The position numbers were made by a program, and so were the translations under genes. Positions 26,201-41,200 of a DNA stretch of 64,000 nt are shown here, in pieces. Each line of letters opens with the position of its first letter. Positions within the stretch are counted from its first letter, which is position 1. A model generated the notes under the pieces. That model saw nothing but the letters and a program-made list of their open reading frames with translations, had not been told where the DNA came from and made no database searches. Origin of the DNA: Scortum barcoo (taxonomy: Eukaryota > Chordata > Actinopteri > Centrarchiformes > Terapontidae); NCBI GenBank assembly GCA_023238725.1, contig CM041554.1, forward strand, positions 19,702,050-19,766,049, in the 5' to 3' direction.

Positions 26201-29200
26201 TGTCACATAAGGAATGAATATGTTGTAAGTGCAGTATGTACCCTATTCTGAGATACCACAAAGTACCACCAATCTTGGGCTCTGTTTATATGACATCATG
26301 AGTTGTGCAAGTGTAGGCTGCCTAAAGGCAATGGTGCATGGTGCATTAGTTCACACACATTTGTTTGAAAGCAACATTATGACTGCCCCACATTCATTTG
26401 TAGGCCCCTTTTAAGCGGCTCCTCTACCCTTGTTTGTCAGTACATGATTCTTTTGAAACCTGATATTTATATCATTAAATGAAGAAAAATTAGAGGTTTT
26501 ACTTTATAGGTATCATTTACTTGAAGTGTCAAATCTTTCTGATAGACTGTGCCAAGCTACAGATTGTAATTATATGATGACAATATTCACTTAATCTCTA
26601 AATGAATTAAATCAACACCACATTTCCACCATGGGAGCCATGTACTCTTTGGAGTCTGTTTTCCACATTATATTCATGATCTCTGTCCCTATTGTTATTG
26701 GGCTGTGTTCAAATGTAGTCATATATGAAAAGCTCTGGCAATAAATGTTCGTGATGATATTTGTTTCTAAATCTGATAGGTTAGCTTTAAAATTCATCAT
26801 CTTAAGAGCAGGGTGGGTAGTGGGGTAGACTGGGTTTAGCGTTGTTGCCTCAAGGTTGCTTCAAAGTGCTCAGGACAATGTGGAGATTTCAGCAGCAAGT
26901 TCGCAGAGGAAGAACGTAGCCTAGCAAAACAGCTAAGTATATAGCGTCTGTTAAGCTCTCATCAGGTGCTGTAAATCTATTCTTAATCTATAATTCTTCT
27001 CTGCGTGACAAAAAAAAAACAAGTGTCTGTTCATTCTGATACTAAGATGAAAAGGACAGATTGACAGAGAAGACTGGAGGGAATGGGGAAATAGATTAAA
27101 TTTTACTGGTGTCAAGCTTTAAGGCTCAGAACCAGGCAAAGGTTTATGTTACTTTGAGCGCACATTCTGTTTTGATTATGAGCTTTTGAATGTTAAGCCA
27201 CTACAAGTCATAGACATTTGCGTCATAGTTCCATTGTGGTGTGACCAATGATCCAACGGATAAGTCTTTTCAGTGATGAAAATTTCCAAAATTTACTGCG
27301 GGAATTATTATTATCATTTTTTTTAGTATTTTTACACTGTGCTAAATGTTAATTATTTAACACAGAAAAATGCTCTGCTATAAAAATTTTTATGCACTTT
27401 GTTTGATTGTATGATAAATAGCTCCGTTTTCAAGTCTAATGGCTTTCCCACATTATTAAAATAATGGAAGAGATCTTCTGTTAAAAACAGAAAAGAAATG
27501 AGGGTAAGCTGCACATCTATCTGGTTTTTTAAGCATGACTCAAGTTTTAGCACGTTTCAACCTTTTTCATTTGGAGTGCCACTAAAAATGACATACAGCT
27601 CCAGGTTTTTCCCTCTGATTTTATACACTGATGACATTGCATATTTAGCTTCCAAAACACATTCTCATCTTTTCCCCTCCTCTCCTTCTGTCCTCTCTCC
27701 TCTCCTGGCAGCCAAGAGGAAATATTTACGAGCTATACCTATCGTTGTTTTCTTGAGCTTTCTATTTTCTTAGCCTTTTAAAAATTAGTTCATTAAGACA
27801 GATTATTTTGCACACTATTTGTGACACATTGTGATTCATTGAACCTGCTGTTATTGCATAATTTTTGGAATAATGAGACAGTAGGGGTACTCGTTTCTGA
27901 TCACAACAAGCTCAGTTTGTCACCTCATCTATTTAGATCTACATAATATCCATCATGTTATACACAGACCCACACACAGCGTTTGCACTAAGCCAGTGTG
28001 CGCTGAATGGTAGTTAAAGAGATGGTGCACCCTGATAAAGCCATGAGGATAAAGTGTATAGGATTGTCCTTCCTTCATGAATCTTACTTGGCAGCATAAT
28101 TAGATTACTTACTCATTTCAAGTGATTTGACATGTTCATTGTCATCCACTAAAATGCACATTTTTGGATTATAGGTTTGTATAACTATAGCAGCCTGATA
28201 AAGGTGTTTTTTCTGTGGAGATAAAGCAAGAACTAAAATGTTCTTTTTGGTATACGTTTGCACAACTCTCTCCCCTGATGCTTTTAAATGGTCTGGTACA
28301 GCATGACGTGGAATAGCATTAGTTGACTTGAGGGTAGAATTTCCTTGTTTAGCTTCCTTCACAGTCCCTTTTATGCTGAAATGGCTGCTTTCCCAGCGGT
28401 ATCACGGTGAGAGAAAGAGAGAGCCTATGTGAAAGATCATGAAAGTAAAAACACAGGTCTCTCCATGATGTGCCAGTTTTTCTTCATGTACCAGCGCTCT
28501 CTCACCCCTCCTCTCGGGTTCCTCAATGGTCCCCCTGTGGTCCCTGCATGTGTTTGCATAGTGATGTTAGGTATGTTTATATCAATGTTTCAGTGCTTCA
28601 CCAGCACAGTAGAATAAGTGCTTTTCATCAGCAAAATTGCTCACGAATTTTAAGGTGGGGGTGGGCATCTTCTCGTAGAATTGGGACAGAGGAGAGGCTC
28701 ATTTATTCTGCCACTCTTGTAGCCACTGATGCATTCCTCCACCAGTGCTTTAATGGAAAGTTCTTTTTTTTTTTTTTTAACAACCTGAATTTTACTTTCA
28801 TAGATTTGCCCCACATTTCTGTGCCTTTTTATAATAGCATTTTATCTACCAGCTTAAATCTTGAGATCCAGAACCGATCGCAGAAGTTGGAAGTCCAATT
28901 TCCCATCTTATTTTCAAGAGGAAATAATTACAAATATTGAAATGAATACCCTGCTGTCCATTTCTAAGCGTTCCTTTGATTTTTCAAATGCAGCTTTCTG
29001 CTTTGACTTTGTCCATTCTGACTTGTATAACTGTGAATGAATGTAGTGTTTAAATTCAGTGTATGATCAGAACTGACAGGTCTGTTGGACTCAATTTAAA
29101 ATAATGTGGTAAAGCTAGGATTTTATTTACATCGTATGTGATATTCTCATTGCTTATGTTGCTGCCTGACCCAGATCCCAGAAATTGAATTGGTGAACAA

Positions 29201-32200
29201 AATGTTACATTTGATGACTGAAACTATGAAAATAAAACCCAGGTTTTTAAATAAAACCTTTCAGTCCTTGTTCCTGCTATAGTACAATCAAAAGTGGGGT
29301 ATTTTTTGCCTTTGTAATTGATTATGTTTCAGCACATTTTCTGTCCTTTGGATAATCCCACTTTGGCACAGTTCCTCACATCCCAGGCATTCTGTTTCTA
29401 CATTGTTGCCAGCACATCCAAACCAACAAATGGGAATCTTCAAAGTCTCTGACCTAAATTTTTCTGAATATGAGTAATGCATAATATTACTCTGGAAGCT
29501 GCAAGAATATTTAGAAATAAGTGTGGGGGAGGTTGATTTGTTGGTCAATACAAGAAAATATACTCACAAACCATAAATGCTGGCAGCCCCAAACAAGACT
29601 TGCTTAGCTCAGCACTCCAGTCCTCGTCCTTAACTCGTTTTTGAAAGTGTCATGAAAGTGGAGTGTTTGAAAGTGAATATTTGCCTCCCTGATTCCAGGA
29701 CCATAATGGCAAACTGGCAGCCTTATGATATGTTCGTTGACAATACTCATGTCCTTGAGTTACCAGCTTTCCCTTCATTTGCATTTGAGAGAATGTACTA
29801 TTTCTGGGAAACAGATGTACAACTTTTATTTTATATATTCATTCAACAGCTTAGCTTTTGTTTTCCCTCCTAGTTCTCCTTTTTCTCCCTCTGTGCCATC
29901 ATATTGTATCATTTTAGCAGCTTTATAAATTAATCCTGAGCAGTGGGTATTCCACAGGGATTAGTTGTATTGCAGAGCTGCTCCATTTCTGATAGAGAAT
30001 CCCTAACCCAGGCTACCATAATGAACTTATCTAAGTTTAATTATATATCTGTGTAGTGCTCTTTCTTTGTTTCTCTCAAAATAAAACTGTGTCAGAGTCC
30101 TTGTTTCTCACTAAGAATTGGATATCTGTGTGTGTTTCCCATTTAGGTGGCCAACCTGGCATGCTCCATCTCCAACAATGAAGAGGGTGTGAAGCTGGTG
30201 CGCATGGCAGCATCTCAACTGGAAAGTCTTTGCCCCCAGGTACCTGGCTGTTTTGCCTCAAACCTCTCCCCAGCACACTGATTGTGCACCTCTTTGAAAG
30301 GCTGCCACAGTACTTTTTAATAGTAGCAGTAGGAGTTGCCAATATAGAAATGTTAGTTCATTCACACAGTGGCTTCAGTAATTACAGACTATAATTAAAA
30401 CTGAAGTTCTAATGTTTTTTTTCTTTTTTTCCCTCCATATCAAGATTTATTCACGCATACTTACATGTGGTTTATTACCATATTAGCACAATATTAAATT
30501 TTCTTTTTACAGTTTCCATGTGCACACCTTATTTAATTTATGAAATGAATGTTAAAGTAAAAATATGTATTATTCAAATAACAGACCTGGCTTACTTTTC
30601 TAGCTTTTAAATTAGAGTGTATGGACACACTATTGTCTAATTTCTTCCAGTGTTGTGATTCTGTGTCTATGCCAGAAAAGTGGTGGAGTGAACTGGACAC
30701 CACACTGTGTGTGGGTGTTGTCTTGTTTCCTACAGTCAGTGTCTTTTAACAATAATGAAATAAGGAAAGTATGTGAAATGGACACAAACATGCCTCACAA
30801 AAAGTGAAATAGGTAGCGGTAATGACAAGGGGGTAAACAAACAAAGAAAATAACTAGGTGGAGTGTTGGTTATAGCAGACAGGTTGGGTAGAGAGGAAGA
30901 AACATTACTTCAGGTTGTGTTTTCCATGGGTCCGCCATGGAGCACGTCTTTTCACACCCCTTATTGTGCTAACTTGCAGTCCCTCATCTGCATCTTGCCA
31001 GCTCTCCACTATACTGCCACTGCTTTTACTCTCATCTAATGACTCCCATTCACCCTGAGCTTTGAGATTCACAGCTGTTTCTTTCCCCAAAACAAGCAGC
31101 TATTAGTTTTATTTCATTCAAGCCTTCAAAACACTCTGTCTGTAATCACTCCCAGGAATGAATTTGCTTCATGTTGCAGTCTCAACATTGGGTTGGGGGA
31201 GTGGGGGAGCTTCACGCAATCAGCCTGTGCTAATGTTGTGGCTGAGGGCTATGCTGTAATGGAGCTTTAATGGCTGTAATTGGGTGATTACAGGTGATTA
31301 ATGCAGCGTTAGCCCTTGCTGCCAAGCCCAACAGTAAGGTGGCCCAGGACAATATGGATTTGTTCAAGGAGCAGTGGGAGAAGCAGGTCCGCGTCCTCAC
31401 CGATGCCGTTGATGACATAACATCCATTGATGACTTCCTTTGTGTGTCTGGTGAGTGGTCTCATTTGCATGTCGTAGCAAAATACAACAAATACGGCAAA
31501 ATTAAAAAATTCTTACTTTAAGCTGGAATGATCATCGACCATTTTTAAAACATGAGAACAGACAGTGCCCTGTTGAGTGACTGTGCTTTTGGTCAGCATT
31601 AAGACAGATTTGCACAAAGCCCTTAAGACCATACTTAAAAGGAGGTAAAACAGCTGTAAAGGATCTGTGGTATTAGTCTTTTCTGATGAGAGCCATACAT
31701 ACCAAGGCTGATTGGGCTCCATAGAGGAAAGCACTGAAGCATCAGCAGCAGTACATCTGAAATTGACATCCTGTCACGTGTGTTAAAGCGCACAAATGGT
31801 TTGTCAGGCATACCCTTAAAGAGTTCTCATTAAGCATTAAGCAGAGTGACTTCTCTCACCTCCAGCCAAGGACAGACTGTAATTTACACAGTGGAGATTT
31901 GCATTTTACAGGCTCCCCATTAATAAGCAGTCTGAGAATTTGTCTTCAGCCCTCCCATCCTATACTCAGCCTCCCAGTGGCCCTCTTAATTTTGAGACTA
32001 TGCAAACACAGAAAGAAGGCTGAGAATTTCCTGACCATATGTATTTTCTTATTAGTACTTACATAAACATGTTGAATTCTTGATTAATGCACATCTTGGG
32101 TGGGGAAAAATGTTCTAAGGTAAACTAATGTTTTTGCATCCAGGCAAGCTTATTGCATGTCTGGAACAAAGTGTTTGATTAAGACAAAGTATACAGCACT

Positions 32201-35200
32201 AACTGCATCATTGTTTTATGTCCCCAGAGAACCACATCCTGGAGGATGTGAATAAGTGTGTCATCGCTCTGCAGGAGAAAGATGTTGACGGTTTGGATCG
32301 CACTGCTGGGGCTATTCGAGGTCGTGCTGCGAGAGTCGTCCATGTAGTCACCTCTGAAATGGACAATTACGAACCTGGAGTGTACACAGAGAAGGTCTTG
32401 GAGGCCACCAAGCTCCTGACTGACACAGGTACCACAAATCAAAATTATGTAACGAGCAAGCTGTGTTTATTTCTGACAATACACTGAATTTACATACAAA
32501 GAATCTGATTGTACATGAGTGTTCAGAAGATTACAACCGCCCTAACTAAGATTTATACACACAATGAGCACTCCTCTAACTTTTGAATTATTATAGCCTG
32601 TTTAGCCTTCATCTAAATTCTTCTCTTGTTTTAATCCTGCACATGCTCAAGAAGCTTTATGGCATTCATTGAAAGGGAGACGCATTTTCTGCATATTCGT
32701 GTAACTTTAAATATCAAACTACAAATCAATAGGCTCTTCAGGGATACCATAATTTTGGCTCATTCTTGCCTTTTTCTGTCTTACTTTCTTAAAGCAAAAA
32801 CTGTCCATCAGCATGTGTTGACTTATCTGAACCCATCTATCCTGTTGCAGGGTGGTACTGTGTCCTCTTTATCCCTGATACAATAATGTGTGTCACAACC
32901 AAAGCCACATCCAGAACTGTCTCTCTAAATGTCTTCACTGTGTGAATGTTATTGACATTTTAAAAAGCCAAACATTTTCTTATGCTCAACCTGGAATTGG
33001 TGGGGAAAATGTTGAGTGAAGTTGAGACTTCAGCCGTTCTCCTATTTATTATGAATGCTGCATCGTGAGATCCAACCACCTACGACTCAACTGACACTAA
33101 TAATCTGCTCAGTGGGCACTGTTGACTTGTCAGATAGCCCTGAATATCTTAACCCAAGTCGTATCATAGAAGTTGTTTTTGTGCACGTTATACTGTATCA
33201 TTATCATGCAGTACGTGTTAGCTTCCATCACTAGCAAGCTAACAAGATGGCAGAACGATTTGTCTGGTGTCAGATTTGGAAAGAGCTTGGCCCTCTTGAG
33301 GGTTGGCCCATTAAAAGTCAGGAAACACAGGTTGTAGTTCAAGCAGGATTTCTGTTGAGGCAGAGAGAGGTGGGAGGCTCTGGAGGCATAGACTGTTGTG
33401 ATTTATTTTTTTTTTTTTTCAGATTTTCTCTTGTCCTCCCCAAAATAACGTCAGCTCCGAATCAGATTCAGGTTCAAACTCAACAGAGGCACCCATTAAT
33501 AGTAGAATTGATTCTTTTACATGAATCGTTATCTGTGTGACATATAAAGGCAAATACTAGTGCATTAAAAGTTTTTTTGTTGGTATAGTTGGAGTGTAGT
33601 TTCATAGACTTGCAGGTTATTAAAACAATTTTGATTTCATCAGTCAGAGTGAGGTTCTGTAGGTTTGAACGCTTACAGAGCTGAGGTCAAAATGTATCTC
33701 CTTTGATTTTTTTTAATCTAACTATAAATAGAAGGAATCTCAGTCTGTCTGTCTGTTTGCCCTTCAATTATCTCACAACCGTTCACCCATTCGACTTCAC
33801 ACTTGGTGGGTGTATTGCTAAGAACCAAAGGAAATTCAGCGTCGAGGGTCAAGTTGTTTGAATGAGCGGTTCTTGTGAAAGCAGTACTGGAGGAGAAGCA
33901 ATCAACCCGCTCCCAACAGGCACATTGTGAGCAGGCACTGCACTAGTTAATTTAAAAATGAAAATAACTGGTAATTGTTTGTAAATCTTTGCGTATGTAT
34001 TGTGCATTTATCAGGAGTCTGGTTACAAAAAGCTAATTACATCGACAGGTCAAAAACACTAGATTTCACGACACACTAGCAGCATAATAACAAATCTTTT
34101 TCTTAATTATGTGGCTGAATGAATATAAAGTACATAACAGAGAAAAAATTAAAAAAGATCTCAGCATCAGCACCTATTTAAATGTTGCGTGTTCATGTTC
34201 TCTGTTTATTCTGATGGGTTTGCCAGTGGGATTGTGCCACTGAGGGACAAGATGTAACTGAATGTTGGTTGCCATACCGGAGTTCATTAGCTGTGCAGTA
34301 CACATCAATAGCAATACACTGTTGCTGCTTTTTGTGTTGTTAATGAAAAACCATTTAAAAGACTCATCATTCATAGCATGAGGGAAGTGATCGCACTTAC
34401 TAATAATCACAATACTGCCACATTTTCAGTTTTCTTTCAAACATAATTTTCATACAGAGGCCTGCAGGTTAAGCAGGAAAAAAGAGACAAATCCTTCTCC
34501 TTCTCCTGCCACTTTCTGCCTCCACATGTGCATCTTGACATCCATGCTTCTCCCATGAAGGGCTCGCTGAATACAAAATCTGAAATGTTATTAATGCAGA
34601 TGTGCTGGAGAGTCCTCTGGAGCTGTTATTATATTGTCAGTGGGGCAAAATACCTGCCTGCTGGGACAGCTTTGTGAAGCCTTCTATTGGAAAACTCTAT
34701 TATGTTAAATCTGGGATCTATTCCCTTCAGAGCACTGTTCCCTATTTCTCATGCAGCCATAGAAGGCAGTACACTAAGTAAGTAGACCAACAGTGTAAAA
34801 GTCCGTCTGTCAAAGTTGGATTTAATGACTACACTTTTCAATCAGCCATTCAGAGCGTGACTATCTTTACTGACACAATAGGAGTTTTTTTAAATTTATT
34901 TATTTCAGTAGAGCAGAATTAGCCCATACTAGTATCACTTATAATAACCTAAATGTGATTTCCTCTGTAGACTGACTGTGTTGATGTTTCATGTCAAGTG
35001 CTTTTGATAACCTGCAATCACAGGAGGAAAGTCATAGGTGTGGAATAGTAAATGGGTAAATTCTCACATTGGTGCTAATGCCTTCACAAACCCCCTGTCA
35101 CTCTGTTGGTTTTGTGTTGAAGCTGATGGCGAGACACAGGTGGGTTTTCGTGACATGTAGTTATGTCAATGTTAATTATTTTTCATTCACTCAAAATTTT

Positions 35201-38200
35201 CAGTCACTCATTCGAATGACGAATTAAAGGATAAACCAACATAAAGTGTCTGTGTAAGGTGCTGGGTCATTGTCTCTGTGTGTCCTTTTACCCATGTACC
35301 TTTGGTTATGTACCATTTATTTATTTGGGTGTCAATATTGTTTTTCTCAATTTCTCTCCCTTTTTTTTTTTTCTCACCTTTTCCAGTCATGCCACGGTTC
35401 ACAGAGCAAGTGGAGTCTGCAGTGGAGGCATTGAGTGCAAACCCCACACAACCTGTGGATGAGAATGAGTTCATTGACGCATCCCGTCTGGTCTATGATG
35501 GCATTCGCGACATTCGCAAGGCTGTCCTCATGATCAGAGTAAGTCACACTCATTCCTACTTCTGGAACATAAGACTTAATTTTTCACTCTACCACAAGTT
35601 TAAAACATTTGTTTTATCTTAAATGGCACCATGGTCTCTTCTCTTTTCTGTGTCGTATCAAGACAGTGTGAGTTATGTTTTCAACCTTTTTTCTCCCTAG
35701 AGCATGGTCAGAGTTGAAATTATCAGGAGTAAAGAATTGCTGTTACTCTTCAGGATGTTTACACATGTATAGAAATTTTTACCTTTAGTCACATTTAGAG
35801 GCTGTAACTCGTTTTTTAATTGAAAATCTAATCCACAACATTGTGAGAGTCCTTGGTTAGTGTAGTGTAATGTAATTATACATATATGGCCATTGGTCTG
35901 TGCACCAGATGCTGTTTGTAGTGGTATGTAAGAAACTATATATGCATGCGTGCCTACAAGCCAGTGATTAACTTGTCTCGTGCAAGAGCTGACCTCATTG
36001 ACCAGACTTGCAGTCTAGTGTAACAACAGCCTTAGTTGTCTGTGGGTTAATGGCCTTTGCTTGAGTAGAACTATAACTGAGACAGATGGTAGTGGGTGCT
36101 TAATTGACTGACAACAAAACCCACTCCAGCTGTGAAGAGAAATGGATAGTTCTTAAGGCTTTGTAGTATAACTAGTTTTACTACTTAATGAGATTTTTAA
36201 TATATTAAGAAGAAAGTGGATTTGTTTAAACCACATCTCATGTGTAACTACCTAATCATGTATTTACTACATTGAGTTACAATGTGCTGCTTGGTTGTAT
36301 TATGCCATCTTCCATTATTTTCAACACTTTAATCTTTTCAATTGGAATCATTAGTCTTGACAGCACATTTTGTATTGACAGTGGTGCTCCTGGATTGTGC
36401 CTGGGCTCCCATGAATAATGCTGTTCAGACAAAGACAAAAACCAAATGAGAGAGGGGCCATTATGCAGTATTTGCATTATAATAAGCAATTGGTTTAAAA
36501 TGGAGGTTTTAATTAGCATTCTTTAGTTGGACTGCGAGCCAGAAGACTACATTCAATTTCCATCTGCCCCAGCTCCGCTCATGTTATCCAGATTGATTAA
36601 GCTGTTAACATTAGGCCTGAACACTACCTGATGTGTGTGTGAGCGTGCACGTGTGTTAAAAATAACAGGAGGATTTATGAAAAATCGTGCTTATTTATGA
36701 TTAATCCGTCAGATTCATTCTGCCTTTCTTAACTGTGGGCAGGAGATAGTGATGAGACTAAATTCAAACTTTATCCATTATTTTAGAAAGAAAATTATGC
36801 AGTTCCCCATGGGTTTGCCAGGATTTCTTGATCAGGTGTGTGAAGTAATCATCGCAGGTTTTGTGATGATTTTTCAGCAGGAAATGGCTCAGCAGCTTTA
36901 GTGGGGTAGTTATGGAATTTCAAGCAGCATCTGTACAGTAGGCTCCTTAAGCTTACTCTTAATTGCTGTTTGCAATGAGATTTGACAAGTGTATCAAAAA
37001 CATGAATTTCTAGAACAGTTTGCTTGGCTGAATCGTGCTTGTGAAACCTTTCCCGCTCAGCTCATAGTCCAAAGAAATAGAAAATACTGCAAACCAGCTG
37101 AGTTGAGCACTATGAGACAACTTCTCTAGAGGGCATATCCACACACACTCTCACGCACCCCTTAGTCCTCTGTCTTTCTGTAAATCCTCACATGCACGCG
37201 CTTGCGCATTGGCCTGCTTTCAAATCAGAACAGACAAGTGTGTGGTTGGGGCTACTTAAGATAGACAAGTCTTTAACCTCTGTAAGTGGTGCACAGGCAG
37301 CCTATGTTGGGCGTCCCTTGGATATTTGACAGGCGGGCAGCACCCTCTCCCCACCTACAGCGACATCAGAGAATATGGCTCACCAGACATCAAACTGTCT
37401 CAAAGTCTGGGAGCTGCTGACAGTGAGATACAGGGGGCAGCTGTCGTTACCTTGTGATTTGTGCAGTGCGCTACGACCCAAAGTGATTTTGCTGGCTCTG
37501 TCCTTTGAAAAAAGAAAAAAAGAAAGAGCTGCGCTACTCACAGAGGCTATGGGCAGTGTCATAATAAGAATAACAATGGGGCAGGGGGGTTACTGAATAC
37601 CCTGTCCATATCTACAGCAGCAGATAACAATACCAGATAAGATGAACGCCTGCTCTGGAGCATTGCACTGTAATTTCGGCTCTCTCCCTGTCTTCTCTGA
37701 ACTAGAGCGCTTCAGATACCATCTGGTCACATGCGACATATAGAGGTCATACAGGTGGAGCTGAATATTTCAGCTTTCAGACCCAGTTCACAGTGTGAAA
37801 AATACCATTGAAATTTCATCTGCTCAACAGTGCTACCTTGCCACAATCCCACCTTTTTAATTGCACTGCAGACTATTGTTGTCACTTCTCTACAGTAGTT
37901 TCCCATTGGGTACCCACCATGAGCTATCATTTCTGAGCCTCCCACATTTGCAGGTTATCTGTTGCGCAGGCCGCAGCAGGTGATATCTCTGCCCCACTGA
38001 ACAGCGTTGTCTGGGTTGAAAGAGATGCCTATGAGTCACTACAGCTTTGTGTCTGAAACCATACCCTCTTTTTCCCTGGAGAACAAGAGCATCTCTACAT
38101 TCCATAAAGCAGTGTAAGGTTGTTCAGAGACATTCAGCTATTTTTAGATGTGAGGGCTTCAAATCCATTACAGAAGGGAGGTATTGAGACACCTGGATAA

Positions 38201-41200
38201 GCACAAGTAGGGACGCAGGTGTGATAATGCACCGTTATCTGTCCACATCATCTTCGCTGTGCACATATCACGACAAAATACATTTTCCTGTCACTCACTA
38301 TTGTATTTTGCCTTAAGCATGACCTGTTGAATTAGAAATAATTTTGAATATTAAATACTTGCTTGAAGCTTGTTTTGCATTCAAAGCCACAGAAGAGGTG
38401 AAGGATCAGGGATGAAGTAGCAACACTCTAGAAGCACACAACTCATGCCTCACTCGCCTTTCTACAGATAACAGCGACAGATGGGACTCTGAAGCATTTT
38501 GCTCCCAATATGCTTCATACCAGCTTGTACCTTCATTTTCCCTCTCAAAATGCACAGGCAGCACATTACACTTGATTTACAAATTTGTTTAGAGTTTACA
38601 GTTTCTTGTACCACGCTATGGGGAAGAAGACATTTATCTGATGCTGCCCTGGCTGGCAGCACAGAGGCATTTCTCATAGATAGTAAGCAGGTTGGTTATT
38701 TAATAGTGCTCAAAAGGGTGTAGTATGCCAATATTATTTTATGTTCTCTACTTACAACTAACTGCTTTTTCTTACCCCTTCCTTCTTGTTCTAAGCTTTC
38801 TCTTGTTTCTTCTCCCCACCCCATTCATATGGCTGTGTTGGTCTGTCTCTCCTTTGCCCTGCTTTTGCCTTTTTCTCACCCTCTGTTGTCCCATTACAGA
38901 CTCCAGAGGAGTTGGATGACTCCGACTTTGAGACTGAAGACTTTGATGTTCGCAGCAGGACCAGCGTGCAGACAGAGGATGACCAGCTTATCGCTGGGCA
39001 GAGTGCACGGGTAAGTATTCCATCCCTTGATGAAGTATTCACAGCCATTCCCGAGTCTGATCTCCTGCCTTGTTGTCAATAATGCCTTGTGAGAAATGTG
39101 CAAAGGAAAACACAAATATCCATTGCAAGTAAGCACATATATCATCTTTATATTTCCAATGTAGGAGATTTTATTCATTAGTGGCCCACAGAACAGGCAT
39201 ACTCGACTATGGTTAAATATTGACTTACAAGCTTATGCTATATGCTTCAGTTAATAAGTTGAATAATGCTATCCAACTTAAGTAAATTAATGTGGCATGT
39301 TTTACAATGCAGTAGAGAAAAAATCTAATCATCTGCCTGATATGATATATATTTTAGAATGCTACATAATCAGAAGAGCAATTAAATATCATATGCAGGC
39401 TGCAGTTTGTGTTTGTAGATAAAATATATAATTTTATGTGAGTGTACGTGTATACACACACTATTTTTAATTTCCGACAGTACAGACTTATTTATGGTCC
39501 TTTATAACAGTATGATCATCATAAATACCGCCATAACTAGTGTGATCCATGTAAAATTTGTAGTCCTCAGAAGTGTAAAGAAGTGTTTATTTTCCTCAGT
39601 TACAGTTATTTGTTGGGTTTCAGTTATTGTGTTGAAAATAATTAATCTTTCCATGATGTCTTCCTTATGCCTGATTAATGTTTCAGGCCTGGAGACTCGT
39701 AGCCTTAAGTGGGTAAACAAATTGAATGAATATTTTGTAACTTACATCTTCTCACCTTTTAGGACTTTGCTTTTCAAAATTTCAATTATCCATGCTGTCA
39801 GTGTTTCAAGTATTATGTTCTAGTCTGGAACAGTGAGTTGGTGGTTTTTATGTTGAATGTTCAGGTGAGACTTTTCAAGCTCTCTGTAGGCTACCTTAAA
39901 AGACTCTCAGCAGATAATAAGTCTAGTATTGTTTGCCCTCTTCATATAAGAGATGAAATACAGCATGAGAAACAAACTTTTGTGAGCTTGGATTGCTACT
40001 CTCTCTTATTTTTTTCTTGAGTGGTTATGCTATACAATAGTCAACTTGAAAGGCCAGTATTGTCAACGTGTCTATGTAATTATCTGTCCCCTTAGCAAAC
40101 AGCAAACCACTTTTGACTGCTTTAGGATTACACTTAAGTGCAACTGTAGATGGTAACTGCATTATTGATTTAAAGAATGCAGAGTTAAAACATTAATCTC
40201 AAAAATCCCTAATGGCAGAGTGATCCATCAGTACATTTCCATGCTGTTTAAGATTATCTTACCGGCTTTTTTGTAGGTAGGGGCGTCTCATCTGTGCACT
40301 GGCCTAAACAGCTCTGTTCAAGCTTAGGTGACTCTAGAGAGAGAGTCCTATTTACCAGTAATGGAATGAAAGCTCTTGCGATGATATTCGATTTCCTGCT
40401 CTTAAGTGTCTGCCTACTTCGGCCTCCCAAGCTCATTCATTGATTGTCTGATTGCCTGTTTAGAAGCTGCCCTTTAACCGTCCAGCCCAAGAGGATGGAT
40501 AGAAATGGTGCTAAACACATTTGCACCTGATATTAAGTACCGCTAAACAAATGCCCTTGCATTGATCATCTTCAGTGGCCAGAGGCATAGAGTTCAATAA
40601 ATGTATATATTTCCAGAGGATATCACATAATATTACTTAGTGGCTGTGAACCTCGTTTTGAACCCAGCTTTCTTAGTTAAAAAAAACAAAAAGATTCCAG
40701 TCTCCACTTAACATCGGCCAGTCAGTACACCGTTGCTGATTGCATTTATTTAGAGGCAAATAACAATTCATATGGCCATTTATCAAACTCAAGACATTTT
40801 GATGACTAAAATTCAGCACAGCGAAACAATTAACTGTCCTAAATAAATATACACTCAGTGGTCACTTTATTAGGTAAAGGAAGAACATGTGGCAGAGCTG
40901 TTGATTACATTAGATTGTTTAGGTGTACCTAATAAAGTGGCCAGCTATCATTTCAGCATGTGTAAAAAAATGTCTGTATGAAAGTAGTTGTTGTACAACA
41001 GCGGTTCTCTTTTTTTTTTTTTTTTTTTAAATCTTTTAAGACCAGGCCTGGCAAGTAAAACCTCTGTGCTTCCATGGAAACTATAAGTGATGATTTAAAA
41101 CAAAATTCCCTGGAGAAATGGCATCACTAACAGTATGCTGAAGGTCCAGTGTGCTAACCCTCTGCGCTTTCTATAATTCCTCCTTCAGGCTATCATGGCC

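Noticed and set aside
26815..26890. Resemblance to a teleost tRNA-like or SINE head (tttagcgttgttgcctcaag)
   Set aside because: Only about 25 bases fit; no box B, tail or target duplication was seen.
40999..41035. hAT-like tip (acagcggttctc) beside a poly-T run
   Set aside because: A single 12-base match with no partner inverted repeat.
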